From Marisimplicoccus sp038147335 (lineage in GTDB: Bacteria > Bacteroidota > Bacteroidia > Flavobacteriales > Flavobacteriaceae): a stretch of DNA of 64,000 bases. This document shows, piece after piece, positions 47,136-58,050 of this stretch. The translations under genes and the position numbers were made by a program. The stretch's first letter is position 1. Every line of letters begins with the position of its first letter. The DNA is taken from positions 182,431 through 246,430 of the forward strand of contig JAYQTK010000003.1 in assembly GCA_038147335.1 (NCBI GenBank), read 5' to 3'. A model generated the notes under the pieces. That model had not been told where the DNA came from. It saw only the letters and a list, made by a program, of their open reading frames with translations, and did not search any database.

Positions 47136-47675
47136 ATGGAAAAGATAAATTTAATCCTGGTGATGATGTTTTCAATTGGCTTTTGAAATATCAAGATAAT
47201 CTTCATAATTATATAATTGGCAAATGGGAATTTAAACTAAATGTGAAGGAAGTAATTAAAAACTCGAATGAATTAAGCGGTTTGGAAAAAATAGCAGCAA
47301 GAGCTTTTAGTGGAGTTATTGAGAAAACATTAGATGAGACAAAAATATTATTTGATTTTAAAGAAAATAAAACTGCTGAAATAATTTAATCTTGAAAAGA
47401 GGAAACAAATAGTAGAGTTGTTAATTGGAAGATTGATGAAAGATGATTATTTTGCAGATTAGACGAAATCTATGATCAAAACCAAGTTCGTTTAGGTGAC
47501 ACTGCATATTGGGTTTTTAATGAAAATAAATTGATTCCATATGATAAAGAGGCAAACATCAACGAGGGAATATTATTAATTAAAGTAAAATGAATGGGAG
47601 GATACAGGACAAATCCAAGAATGGATTGATGATGGGGTAATAAAAATTGATAACTGGAAAACATATAGATATTAG
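47136..47675 (+). pseudogene. small secreted protein, unknown, frame-broken
   Basis: The ATG at 47136 gives MEKINLILVMMFSIGF, a signal-peptide-like start. A shift near 47180 leads to the clean 68-residue stretch NYIIGKWEFKLNVKEVIKNS...FDFKENKTAEII, and further shifts to RLGDTAYWVFNENKLIPYDK, EWIDDGVIKIDNW and a stop at 47675. The pattern GKWEF... FDFKENKTA... WKID... YWVFNENKL resembles small lipocalin-like proteins seen in flavobacteria, but no named family is assigned. About 180 residues when corrected. Confidence 0.45.
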
Positions 47676-47683
47676 TTTTTAGC

Positions 47684-47691
47684 TACATTTG
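47684..47691 (+). promoter_or_regulatory. promoter -7 box of DUF5916 copy 2
   Basis: TACATTTG matches TAnnTTTG exactly and stands 9 bases before the ATG at 47700. Confidence 0.5.
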
Positions 47692-47699
47692 GCCTTGAA

Positions 47700-49938
47700 A
47701 TGAGAAATATAACACTTACATTATCACCCTATTTATTTCAAACTTTAGTATTGCTCAAAAACAATACATACTTTCAAAAACTGATGGGTCAAAAATAGTT
47801 ATGGATGGATTTATCTCAGATGATGAGAAATCTATTTCCTACAAAAAAACAGTTGATTTGAGTGGCAACCAGGATATAATGTTCAGCCAAATTAAAACAG
47901 ATGTTTTTGTTACTATAGACGAATATATTTACTTTGAGTTAAAAGCATATAGGGATCCAAATGATATTAGAGGTCAGGGTAAGACCCAGGGATGAAATGG
48001 CAATGGGATTAAATGAAGATATAGTATTTCTAAGATTTGATCCATTTAGAGATGCAATTAAAAATATTTTAGCTTCAAATGCTTTTTGGAAGCCAGTCCA
48101 GACATTAGAGCAAAAAAGCAACAAATGATGAAGATAGATATGATTCTTCATTTAATGCAATTTATGAAACTAAATCTTCAAGTATAAATGAGGATGGATA
48201 TACTTTTGAGTTTTTAATTCCATTTACTTCAATACCGCATCCTAATGGAAAGATAAAGTTTGGGATTTTAATGTCTCAAGATATTTTACTCTTGAATGGA
48301 AATTTTTATAGGAATCAATGAGTGATAAATATGACAGAGATAATCCATGTAGGATATGCCAAATAGAGGGTAGACTAATAATGAATGATGTGCCATTCAA
48401 GAGAAATACCGAATTGCTTCCATACATATCATCGAATCTTTCTGGAGAAAGAGTCTCAGATGGCCAACCAATAGAGTATGGAAAAAGCAATAATGAATTT
48501 GGAATAGGAATTAAATATGATATAAATTCAGCATCAACAGCTGAACTTACAATTAACCCTGATTTTTCACAAATAGAGGCAGATGAAACTCAAATTGATA
48601 TAAATTCAGCATATGCTCTTCAATATCCTGAGTTAAGACCATACTTTAGTCGTGGAATGGATTTACTAAATTTTTTAGACGGTGCATTTTATTCAAGAAC
48701 AATTAATTCTCCGTCTATATCATCTAAAATTACTCTTCAAGATAAAAATTCAAGTTCTATAATCCTCTCAGCTGTAGATCAAAAATCACCTTATTTGATT
48801 GGCGGTGAGGATAAATCTTATTTTGGTGAAGGAGGTGTCAGCTATATCAACACATATAGGCACCAGCGAGTAGTAAATAAAAATACAAAATAAATTTGGA
48901 TTCTTTACAACTAATAGATTTTGAAGGATGGTGGTAGTGGAAATTTATTTGGAATCGATGGACTTTTACATTAAATAAAATCTGGAAATTTCAATTTGAG
49001 TTCATTAAAAATTTTAATGTTGAACCAATTGCTAACTGGATAGATAGTGATGACACATTTTAGCAATAAAACTGTCAAACTTGATGGTGAGAAGTTCAAC
49101 GGTCATGCAAATTACTTAAGGCTAATTAGAAAAACTGAGAACTGGGAATCAATTATATTTTACAGGGATATATCAGCAAATTATAGGGCAGATTTAGGTT
49201 TCGTACCAAAGAATAATAGAAGGTGGTTGACCATTTCTCAAGGTTATGAAAAATTATTAGGCAATAAATATCTTCAAGAATATAGAATAACTGTAAAAGG
49301 AGACATTACTAACAATATTAATGGAGATAAAAAGTCAAGAAATTTAGATATTGATCTTGGAATAACTACAATTGGAGCCACAGCAATTAATTATAATTAT
49401 GACATTAATTTCTTTAGAAATTATTTGGGTAAAGATTTTAGAAAATGTAGGAAAGTCAACATTTTTAATAATTAGTAATCCTACAAAAGAACTTAGTCTT
49501 TTAACAAGAATAGTATTTGGAAGAGAGATTGCTTTTAATGAAGATGATCCAGAAATTGGAAAAGAAAGTTCAGTCTTTTTCAGTATGAATTATAAGGTAG
49601 GAAATAATTTAAATATTAATCCTTCATTACGATTTTCGAAATTGAAGAAAATTAATAAACCTGGTGTATTCTATGACGGCTACATTGCAAGGCTATCATC
49701 TAGATACCAATTCAATAATGATTTAAGCCTAAGAATTATATCTGAATATGATGATTTTAATGATAAGTTTTATGTACAACCTCTCCTTGAGTGGAACCCA
49801 AATCCTTCTACCATTTTCTATATTGGAGGTAATCAAAATTCATCAAATATTTTTAATGTTGATCCTGAAGAGTTTAATCCATTCTTAATAAACAGGTCTC
49901 AGTTTTTTATAAAGTTTCAATACTTGATTGGAGTTTAG
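47700..49938 (+). pseudogene. DUF5916 outer-membrane protein, copy 2, frame-broken
   Basis: After a leader broken near 47735 (SNFSIAQKQYILSKTDGSKI), the CBM9-like module begins VMDGFISDDEKSISYKKTVD. The barrel part has YGKSNNEFGIGIKYDINSAS, LTINPDFSQIEADETQIDIN, YPELRPYFSRGMDLLNFLDG and FYSRTINSPSISSKITLQDK, the standard DUF5916 blocks. The last 188 residues are clean and end SQFFIKFQYLIGV at 49938. Frames change near 47990, 48110, 48265, 48890, 49040 and 49450. Corrected length is about 745 residues. It is homologous to copy 1 on the opposite strand; the two genes point away from each other. Confidence 0.78.
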
Positions 49939-49960
49939 TCTCTATTCATTATATTTAAGT

Positions 49961-50380
49961 ATGAAAAATAAAATTTTATTATTAGCATTGGTTTTGACTT
50001 TCTCATCTTGTAGTATTCTCCAAAAAACTCAAACTGTAAGTCAAAATGTTGAGACATCAACTAGCGAACCTGAAGATTCACTTCAAAAATTTGTAGGTAA
50101 TTATGAAATTGAAGTTTTTGGTCTTCCAGATGGAGGTGATGGTAAATTCAGTATGAAGGTGTCTGAAGAATCAAGTGGTCTTAAAACAATTTTTACAACA
50201 GAGGAGGCTAACCAAAGTTTTGATATTCTTGGAACTGAAGTTGAAGAAGGAATCCTTTACATAGACATATATGTTAAAGATTACGGGATAAACACTGCTT
50301 TTGAAATTTATGTTGAAGGCAATCAAGTGACTGGATATCTCGCAGATATGTTTGAACTTGAAGGTACTAAATCAGATTAA
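49961..50380 (+). CDS. small lipoprotein of unknown function
   Basis: The ATG at 49961 was chosen over one 33 bases upstream because it gives a compact signal (MKNKILLLALVLTFSSC) with lipobox. After a Thr/Ser/Glu linker, a beta-rich domain of about 90 residues follows (VGNYEIEVFGLPDGGDGKFS...). The pattern GxYxxEV...GxFxxKV recalls small lipocalin-like or avidin-like barrels. It follows DUF5916 copy 2 by 22 bases and may be co-transcribed. Confidence 0.65.
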   Translation: MKNKILLLALVLTFSSCSILQKTQTVSQNVETSTSEPEDSLQKFVGNYEIEVFGLPDGGDGKFSMKVSEESSGLKTIFTTEEANQSFDILGTEVEEGILYIDIYVKDYGINTAFEIYVEGNQVTGYLADMFELEGTKSD

Positions 50381-50381
50381 C

Positions 50382-50750
50382 TTACTGAGAGACTTCGTAT
50401 TCAAATTCCCACAGAGGGTTATCTAATTTATTTATAATGTAATTCAGTGTAAGCTCTTCACCAGATAAAACATCTTTATCTGTTATAATTCTTATGTGTT
50501 TTATCTTACCAAGTGATTCATGAGACTCTGATACAATTGCTTTACAATTTGGCATTTCATGATGATTAATAAATGCTCCTAGAGGTAGTCTAATATAATT
50601 ATCAGGAAATCGATTATCATAAACATGTGAAATCCCAAGATCAGTTTCTGAAGGCAAGTCTTTAGTAGCGAATACACCTAGACCTTCAATTTTACTTTCT
50701 CTGATAGTAATTGAATCTGGAAGAGGTCTCCACTCTTTTTTTTCATTCAT
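50382..50750 (-). CDS. SET domain protein (bacterial)
   Basis: A 122-residue compact SET domain. The SAM-binding start SKIEGLGVFATKDLPSETDL, the core LPLGAFINHHEMPNCKAIVS (NH..xPNC replaces NHSCxPN), and the end ISGEELTLNY-like VLSGEELTLNYIINK are present. SET proteins methylate lysine on proteins. Bacterial single-domain versions are known; targets in this phylum are not. The tyrosine of the final LTLNY motif is kept. It is intact and convergent with the small lipoprotein, stop to stop with one base between. Confidence 0.8.
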   Translation of the reverse strand: MNEKKEWRPLPDSITIRESKIEGLGVFATKDLPSETDLGISHVYDNRFPDNYIRLPLGAFINHHEMPNCKAIVSESHESLGKIKHIRIITDKDVLSGEELTLNYIINKLDNPLWEFEYEVSQ

Positions 50751-50799
50751 AATTTCAATTTAAAAATAAAAATTCAATTGAACTGAAATAATTTAAATC

Positions 50800-51450
50800 T
50801 TAATTACATTCAATTTCATACTCTTGCCAAGATTTGTCTGGAGTAGAGTTTGGGAAGTAGTAACATTTTTTTGAACTATCAGGAAAAATTACATATTTAT
50901 AAAACGCTGTTGGGACATGAGCTCCTGTATCTAGTACTATATGTGAAGGGTCAAATTCAAGATATATTTCTATATCAATATCACCAAGTTCATCAGCCCA
51001 TTGTCTTACCTGTTCTTCTAATTGAACCCAGGTTCCTCTATTTAAATCATCATATTGGAGGGCAACATTTAAATATGAAAAAGTAGAATATAAATTCTCA
51101 TATGAATCATTGAATGATCCTGCTGGAGCCATATGTCCCCTATCCCAGACATTTGCATAGTAATCATCATCATCTGAAGTGTAAACTGAATCTACAGTAT
51201 AGAATTGCATTCCATCCCTGTCAGCATTCTTAACAATATCTCTAACTGTATATTTAACCCAATTAGGTTGTTCATATTTTTCATTATATGAAATTTGAAA
51301 TATATTATTTGATACCAAAAGGGAATCAACCCTTGCTCTTGTTAATGAGCTGGTATTGGAATTATTTTCATTTTCAGTTTTAACAGAAGACGAATCCTGC
51401 TTGGAACATGATGCAAAAAAAATTAAACAAAGAATTAAATATCTAATCAT
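50800..51450 (-). CDS. exported DNA/RNA non-specific endonuclease (NUC1 type)
   Basis: A 216-residue lipoprotein (lipobox FFASC). The metal-dependent nuclease motif DRGHMAPAGSFND (DRGH with catalytic His) is intact, followed by the Asn-containing helix LNVALQYDDLNRGTWVQLEE. This is the beta-beta-alpha-metal fold of Serratia nuclease and NucA. As an envelope enzyme it probably degrades external nucleic acids for phosphate and nucleosides. Its last residue overlaps the thioesterase start by one base, so both likely share a transcript. Confidence 0.9.
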   Translation of the reverse strand: MIRYLILCLIFFASCSKQDSSSVKTENENNSNTSSLTRARVDSLLVSNNIFQISYNEKYEQPNWVKYTVRDIVKNADRDGMQFYTVDSVYTSDDDDYYANVWDRGHMAPAGSFNDSYENLYSTFSYLNVALQYDDLNRGTWVQLEEQVRQWADELGDIDIEIYLEFDPSHIVLDTGAHVPTAFYKYVIFPDSSKKCYYFPNSTPDKSWQEYEIECN

Positions 51451-52313
51451 TAAGATTTAACAAGTTTTCTCATAAGTCCTTCTTGAGCAACTGATGCAAT
51501 CATAGTTCCATCTTCGTTAAATATACTTCCTCTAGCAAACCCTCGTGCATTTGATGCACTTGGACTTTTCATATCATATAAAAGCCAATCATTTATAGAA
51601 AATTCTCTGTGAAACCAAAGTGCATGATCTAAGCTTGCGTAATAAGCTCTTGTCTTTGCAATTTCTTTTCTATGAGGTAGTGATGCAGTAGCAAGAAGTT
51701 GATAATCACTAACAAATGCTAATAATTGATGATGGAAAGAAAGAGGTAACTCAATATTATCTATTAGTCTGATCAAACAATGATTATATGGAAGATCATT
51801 TTCTTTTCTCATGAAAATATTTGTGCCAACCGGTTTAAATTCAAATACTTTTGGATGAGCCATGAGAAAAAGTTGATACTTCTCTGCTAATTCATCCTTA
51901 TGCTTTTCTGCTTGTTGAAAATCAGTCATTAGTAAGTCTGGACTAAGAACATTTGGCATTTGAACTTGATGGTCAAAACCTTTTTCTTTTTTTTGAAAAG
52001 AAGCTGCCATATTAAAAATAGCCTTATCATTTTGGAAAGCAACTACTCTTCTGGTTGTAAAACTTCCTCCGTTTCGAATTTTATCTACTTCATAGGTAAC
52101 TGGTATATCTAAATTTCCAGGGAGTATGAAATAACCGTGCATTGAATGAGCTATTCTATCATCGGGAACAGTTTGATATGCAGCATGAAGAGACTGACTC
52201 AAAACTTGACCTCCAAATACTCTTCCCCAAACTGTTTCATAGTTTTTACCCTCAAACCTGTTATCATCAATTTTTTTAAGTGTTACTATATCTAATAATT
52301 CTTTTATATCCAT
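51450..52313 (-). CDS. tesB: acyl-CoA thioesterase II (TesB)
   Basis: A 287-residue double-hotdog thioesterase that hydrolyses medium and long acyl-CoA to free acid and CoA in the cytoplasm. The N-terminal half has GRVFGGQVLSQSLHAAYQTV; the C-terminal half has the catalytic Asp in YASLDHALWFHREF and the final SIFNEDGTMIASVAQEGLMR. Length and domain order match TesB. It is first in a two-gene unit with the nuclease. Confidence 0.93.
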   Translation of the reverse strand: MDIKELLDIVTLKKIDDNRFEGKNYETVWGRVFGGQVLSQSLHAAYQTVPDDRIAHSMHGYFILPGNLDIPVTYEVDKIRNGGSFTTRRVVAFQNDKAIFNMAASFQKKEKGFDHQVQMPNVLSPDLLMTDFQQAEKHKDELAEKYQLFLMAHPKVFEFKPVGTNIFMRKENDLPYNHCLIRLIDNIELPLSFHHQLLAFVSDYQLLATASLPHRKEIAKTRAYYASLDHALWFHREFSINDWLLYDMKSPSASNARGFARGSIFNEDGTMIASVAQEGLMRKLVKS

Positions 52314-52414
52314 AATAAATTTTTAGATATTAGAAACCCCAATAAAATAGGGCTTCATGAAACAAAGTTACTAAAGTTTTATTATCTTGAAACCCTAAAT
52401 AAATTAAACTTTTA

Positions 52415-53725
52415 ATGAAAAAAATATTAACCAATGCATTTTTTGCACTTACTTTTTTTGCTTCAAGTGCTCAAGAAATCAATATAGTAGAATATGATTT
52501 AGATAATGGGTTACACATTATACTTCATCAAGATAATTCTGCTCCTGTAGTATCAACAGTTCTTCAATATCATGTTGGTTCAAAAGATGAGAAGAAGGTA
52601 GAAAGGTTTGCTCATCTTTTTGAACACTTATTATTTGAAGGAACTCAAAATATTGAAGGTGGTGAGTGGTTTAAAATTGTTGAAGCAAATGGAGGCTCAA
52701 ATAATGCATATACTACTGATGATTCAACTTACTATTACGAAGTTTTTCCATCAAATAAATTGGAATTAAGTCTATGGATGGAATCAGAAAGAATGTTACA
52801 TCCTATTATTTGACAGGAAGACAGAATAGAACTTCAGGAAGAAGTTGTAAAAGAAGAAAAAGATTGAGTGAAAATCAACCCATATGGATATTTATTTAGC
52901 AGTTAGAAGAAAACTTATTCAGAAGTCACCCATATAAAGTTTCATAATTGGATCAGATAAAGATCTTAGATGCAAAATCTAGATGATTTCAAAAAAATTT
53001 TAAAGAAAAATTTTATTCGCCAAATAATGCAACATTAGTTATTGCAGGAGATATTGATATAAATAAACAAAAAGCTAGTAGAAAAATATTTTGCAGACAT
53101 TCCAAGAGGAAAAGGTGATGTTACCAAGAAATCTTACCCTATGAGAACAAGAAATAAGCAACTATAAAGGTTCAAGGTATGATCAAAATATTCAAATTCC
53201 AGCTCTATTTTAGTTGGATACATTACTGCAGGTCACAATGAGTTCAAGAGAAGCTATAGTTTGGAAATTATTTCTATATATTTAAGTGGATGGGAAAGCT
53301 CAGTTTTATATAAAAATTTAGTTGATGATAAAAAAATGGCACTTCAAATTGTTCTCAAAAATTTAGCTCAAGAGGATTATGGAAGTATCTTCATTTTTGC
53401 TCTTCCAATGGGTGAAGTTTTGAAAATTTGTTGAGAAATTGATAGTTGAAATAAATAGTTCAAAAGATTTAATTTCAGATTATGAGATCAGAAAATTCAG
53501 AACATTCTCTAGAAAATATTTTGTAATAGCTCTAATTCAGTTGCAGGAATAGCAAATTCATTAGCTAGATATTATTATTTCTTTCATGATAATACAAATG
53601 TTATAAATACAGAGATAGACATCTACAAATCAATTACCAAACAAGAAATAAGAGCTGTGCTGCAAAAAAGACTATTAGGAAAAAATCAAAGGTTAGAACT
53701 AAAATATTTACCAAAACAGAATTAA
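52415..53725 (+). pseudogene. M16 zinc protease, active subunit type, frame-broken
   Basis: The first 132 residues are clean: signal MKKILTNAFFALTFFASSAQ, then LDNGLHIILHQDNSAPVVST and the inverted zinc motif HLFEH in RFAHLFEHLLFEG, followed by NGGSNNAYTTDDSTYYYEVF. After 52814 the frame changes often, but LQEEVVKEEK (distal zinc Glu region), FYSPNNATLVIAGDIDI-like and YFADIPRGKGDV-like segments continue to 53725. About 437 residues corrected. M16 proteases with HxxEH degrade peptides in the periplasm. It is followed 8 bases later by a second M16 gene, the usual pair in Bacteroidota. Confidence 0.8.
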
Positions 53726-53733
53726 GATAGAAA

Positions 53734-55842
53734 ATGAAAAAAATAAAAAACATACTCTATGTTTCATTAATCAAAAGATATTTAATTATTAATTATCATA
53801 TCTTCAACTTTTCTTATTCTCAGGTTGATCGAAGTCAAATTCCTGACTCTCCGGACCGGATCCAGAAATAGTTTTAGGAATCCCCTTTGACATTTTTAAT
53901 TAGATAACGGATTGAAGATTATTATTGTTGAAAACGATAAGCTTCCTAGAGCATCACTTAGTCTTTTCATTGATAATCAAAGATATTCATCAAATGGAAA
54001 AAGCGGGATAGGATCGTTAACTTCTAGTCTCTTAGGAAAGGGTACTAAAAATATTTCAAAAGATGAATTTATTGAGGAAGTTGATTTTATGGGGTCCACT
54101 TTAAACCTAAGCTCAACAGGAGCTTTTGGAACTTCTTTATCAAAATATTTTGGAAGATTACTTGAGCTACTTGCAGATGGATTTTAATCCTGTATTTGAT
54201 TTAGAAGAATTTAATAAAGAAAGAGACAGACTGCTTCAATCAATTAAAGAAAACGAAAAAAGTGTAACTACAATCGCTAGCAGAGTTGGGAATATTGTTG
54301 TCTATGGTAAAGATCACCCCTATTCTGAGTATACAGACGAAACTAGTATCAACAATATTGATTTTGAGGATTTTGAACCATACTTTAAAGCTAGGTTTAT
54401 ACCAAACAATGCATATATGGTTGTTGTTGGTGATGTTGACGCAGAAGAAGTATTTAGTAAAATTGAATCACTATTTAGTGGTTGGAGTAAGGGTGAAGTT
54501 ATATATGAAGATATTTCTATAAATAAATCTTTCAATCAAACTGAAATTCATTTCATTGACATGCCTAATGCTATTCAATCAGAAATTCGATTCCAAAATT
54601 TAATTAAAATGAGAAAAAATAGTTCAGACTATATTCCTCTTCTTGTTGCTAACAGAATTTTAGGAGGTGAGCCTGAAAGTAGACTTGAATCCAAGATCAG
54701 AGAAGATAAGGGATATGCTTACTATGCAAGATCAAATTTTGGAACTAATAAATACTCTAAATACAGTTTTTAATGCTTTCACAAGTTAGAAATGAAGTAA
54801 CTGATACAGCTCAGTAATTGAATTGTTGATGAAATTGATAGGATTAGAAAAGTAAAAGTAGGAGATGAAGAGCTTAAATTCAGATATTAAATCTGCATAT
54901 TTTGGGATTTTGTAAGAGATTCTGAGAATCCAGAACTATTGCTGGATACTTGTTGATATGAAAATTGAAGAATTAAATGAAGATTATTATAAGGACTTTT
55001 TAAAAATATTAATAGTGTTTCATCGGATGAAATTCTAGATATTTCAAATAAATATTTTTAAAACAAATAATGGTGCTATTATTATTGCTGGTAAAGGATC
55101 TGAGTTAATTGATAAACTAGAAAATCTTAGTTACCAGGATAAAAAATTTAAAATAAACTTTTATGATAAAAAGGGAAATCTAGTAGATAAACCCAACTAC
55201 AATATTGATTCAGATATTTCAGCTGAGGATGTAATCAATGATTATGTAAAAGCTATAGGTGGAAAAGATGCTCTTGCAGAAGTAACATCAATTGAGATCA
55301 AAGCAACTTCTAATATTCAAGGCACAGTTTTAGAGATGTATAGTGTGAAAAATAATCAAAATCAATCTTTAATGGAAATGTCTGCTATGGGAATTACTAT
55401 AGCTAAAACTGTTTTTAATAAATTTCAAGGCTACAATGAAGTAAATGGTCAGAGAATTCCATTGACAGAAGTTGAACTTGAACAAGCCATTATAAATTCT
55501 GCTTTATTTTCAGAATTAAACTTTGATTTTTCTCTAGTTGAGCTTGTTGGAACATCTGATGTTGAAGGAGAGAAAGCTTATGAAATAAAAGTGACAGATA
55601 ACAAATCTGTTTTTTATTCAGTTGATACTGGGCTAAAATTAAAAGAAGTTGAATCACAAGAGGTTGAAGGAAATCTAATTGTTGGTGAAACCTACTATAG
55701 AGAGTATGAAGAGGTTGAGGGAATTCTTTTACCTAAGGTAATTAATCAGGTTAGTGCTTCAATTCCAATACCTGGTGGAATTACATTTAAAGCAACTTCT
55801 ATAAAGTTAAATGTTGAGACTAAAGAATCTGACTTTAATTAA
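53734..55842 (+). pseudogene. M16 protease partner subunit with C-terminal lipoprotein-like domain, frame-broken
   Basis: The ATG at 53734 and a leader (MKKIKNILYV...) are followed, after shifts, by LDNGLKIIIVENDKLPRASL, the M16 start. The zinc motif is absent in the matching position (GIGSLTSSLLGKGTKN), as expected for the non-catalytic partner. Clean blocks are VFDLEEFNKERDRLLQSIKE, YFKARFIPNNAYMVVVGDVD and RLESKIREDKGYAYYARSNF. After a broken stretch (54774-55090) a C-terminal domain of about 200 residues (AEDVINDYVKAIGGKDALAE to TFKATSIKLNVETKESDFN) resembles LolA-like lipid-binding folds. Total about 700 residues. A terminator follows. Confidence 0.8.
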
Positions 55843-55856
55843 GAAGTAATACTTTT

Positions 55857-55893
55857 AAAAAAAGGCATCTAACTATTAGGTGCCTTTTTTTTT
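55857..55893. terminator. bidirectional terminator between M16 and EamA genes
   Basis: aaaaggcatct/aggtgcctttt forms a stem of about 10 pairs (one G-T) flanked by A and T runs on both sides, so it can end both the M16 transcript and the convergent EamA transcript. The EamA stop lies inside it. Confidence 0.85.
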
Positions 55894-56752
55894 GTAACAA
55901 GATATACCCCAACTAAAATAACAGATGTACCTATAAACTGTATTAGTTTAAATTCTTCTCCATCTAATAATCCCCAAAAAATTGCAACTATTGGTATTAA
56001 ATATGTTGTTGAAACTGAGAAAACTGGAGATGAAATTGCCAGAAGTTTTATGTATAAAACTTTTGCAATTGCTGTTCCAAAAATGCAAGTACTACTATAT
56101 AAATAATTGACTCTATTATTAAAGGATCTGAGGTAAATGTTTTAAATGGAAATTCGGTAAAAAAAAGGATAACAGAAGCAGGTAGAACTAAAAAGATAAA
56201 ACTCATACCAATTATTGCAACTGCAGAAATACCTGGCAATTTATATTTTAAAATATTAGCATTTACAGCATAGAAAAATGCAGCTAAAATTGTAAAAGAA
56301 ACATATAATAAGTTTAGGCCTGAAATTAAAAACTCATTATTCACTAAAATTAGAATCCCGATAAAACCAATAAGTACCCCTGCAAATTGCTTTTTAAAAA
56401 ATTCCTCTTTAAAGAATAAAACACTTATTATTAATGTAAATAATGGTGTAAGTGACACCATAACTCCTGCTATAGCACTAGAAATTTCAGTTTCTGCAAA
56501 AGCGAATAAATAATTTGGGAAAAAGGTTCCAATAAATGCTGAAAAAACTACCCATTTAATTTTATCTTTTGGAATACTTTTAAGTTTGTTGATACTAAAT
56601 GGGACAATTAGAATAGCTGTAATTATCATTCTTAATGAACCTAATTGCACAGGAGTTAATCCTGTTAACCCTTTTTTAATTAGTATATATGAACTTCCCC
56701 ATATAATAGATAGGATTATTAAAGTTCCCCATTTTCTAACTCCAATGTTCAA
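55869..56752 (-). CDS. EamA/DMT family transporter, one frameshift
   Basis: The first 234 residues are clean: WGTLIILSIIWGSSYILIKK opens EamA repeat 1 and LNLLYVSFTILAAFFYAVNA opens repeat 2. The frame breaks at about 56086, where one T is missing (LAFLG becomes LAFLE). The next frame continues GTAIAKVLYIKLLAISSPVF, then YLIPIVAIFWGLLDGEEFKL and ends KKKAPNS at 55869. Corrected length is 294 residues with 10 helices, exactly the family norm. DMT transporters usually export amino acids or metabolites; the substrate is unknown. Confidence 0.85.
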
Positions 56753-56760
56753 TTAATAAT

Positions 56761-58011
56761 TTATTTTGGTAAGATTAACTTTACTTGTTTTATTCTTTTA
56801 TTGTCTACAATTTCAATAATAAATTTGTAGTTATCATGATAAATAATCTGCCCTACTCTAGGAATTTTTTTTATTTTTTCAATTAATAGCCCTCCCAATG
56901 TTTCAATTTCAGATGATACCTGATCAAAGGATGAGGTATCTTTTAGGTTTATTGCTCTGTAAAAATCTTGTAAATTAATTTTGGAGTCAAAAACATAGGT
57001 ATTCTCATCCAACTTTGAAAAAAGATTATCTTCTTCATCAAACTCATCACTAAGTTCACCAAAGATCTCCTCAATTACATCTTCGAGAGTAATTATTCCA
57101 GATGTACCACCATATTCATCTACCACAATTGCCATATGAATTTTCTTTGTTTTAAATTCTGTAAGAAGATCATCAAGTTTTTTATTTTCAGGAATATAAA
57201 GTGGCTTTCTAAGTAATGAAGTCCAATTAAAATTTTCTTTTTCAAGATGTGGCAATAGATCTTTTACATATAAAACTCCTTGAATTTTATCAAGATTATC
57301 TTCAAATACAGGTACTCTTGAAAACCCATTTGATATTAATTCATCAATGATTTCATTCATATCTTTATTTGCCTCTAATGCAAAGACATCAACTCTGGGA
57401 CACATAATCTGTCTTGTCTCTACGTTTCCAAAGTTGACAATACCTTTAAGTATCTTTTTCTCTTCTTTGCTTGTCTCCTTCGAGTCAGTTAACTCTAATG
57501 CTTGAGATAATTTATCTACTGAAAGTTGTTCAGTATCTTTTGCTAGACTAGATTCAAGGTAGTTCATTGATTTACTCATTGGCTGATTAAAAAGAAATAA
57601 TATGTACCTATCAAGGAAATAAATTGGATTCACCATTACCTTTGAAAATATCAAAGGATTTCTGTTTGCATATATCTTAGGTAAAATATCTCCAATAAAT
57701 AGTATAAGCATTCCTATTACACCAACTTCAATTATAGTCTCAATTATTGGATTATTAATTGAGCTTAGATAAGGATTATCTATAGATGCAAATAATATAA
57801 CAATTGCAATATTTATGAAGTTATTTGAAATTAAGATTGTTGCAAGAAGCCTTTTTGGTTTTTCTAATAGAGACTCAATCTTTTTGATTAGTTTATTACT
57901 ATTATCCTCAGGAATAATTGATTTATCCAGAGAGAAAAAAGCAACTTCGCAGCCAGATGTTAATGCTGATAAGATTAGAAAAATTAGAATTAAAATAATT
58001 TTAACTATCAC
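56761..58011 (-). CDS. gldE: gliding-motility-associated GldE (CNNM/CBS hemolysin-like family)
   Basis: A 416-residue protein: an N-terminal CNNM (DUF21) domain with four membrane segments (about residues 1-130, SALTSGCEVAFFSLDKSIIP), two CBS domains (RQIMCPRVDVFALEANKDM and LRKPLYIPENKKLDDLLTEF, HMAIVVDEYGGTSGIITLED) and a CorC/HlyC transporter-associated domain at the end. The order mutY, ssb, then this gene is the one in which gldE is named in flavobacteria, where it supports GldD and gliding. The family may instead concern Mg or Co efflux. It begins 39 bases after ssb. Confidence 0.85.
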   Translation of the reverse strand: MIVKIILILIFLILSALTSGCEVAFFSLDKSIIPEDNSNKLIKKIESLLEKPKRLLATILISNNFINIAIVILFASIDNPYLSSINNPIIETIIEVGVIGMLILFIGDILPKIYANRNPLIFSKVMVNPIYFLDRYILFLFNQPMSKSMNYLESSLAKDTEQLSVDKLSQALELTDSKETSKEEKKILKGIVNFGNVETRQIMCPRVDVFALEANKDMNEIIDELISNGFSRVPVFEDNLDKIQGVLYVKDLLPHLEKENFNWTSLLRKPLYIPENKKLDDLLTEFKTKKIHMAIVVDEYGGTSGIITLEDVIEEIFGELSDEFDEEDNLFSKLDENTYVFDSKINLQDFYRAINLKDTSSFDQVSSEIETLGGLLIEKIKKIPRVGQIIYHDNYKFIIEIVDNKRIKQVKLILPK

Positions 58012-58050
58012 AGATTAATTATAATATTTAAGAATTTTAAATTAATAGAC

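Noticed and set aside
48242..48490. Minus-strand frame of 82 codons opposite DUF5916 copy 2
   Set aside because: Antisense to conserved DUF5916 blocks.
40000..50000. Mobile element or prophage as a cause of the scrambled block
   Set aside because: No transposase, integrase, terminal repeats or target duplications were seen, and the fragments match ordinary chromosomal families.
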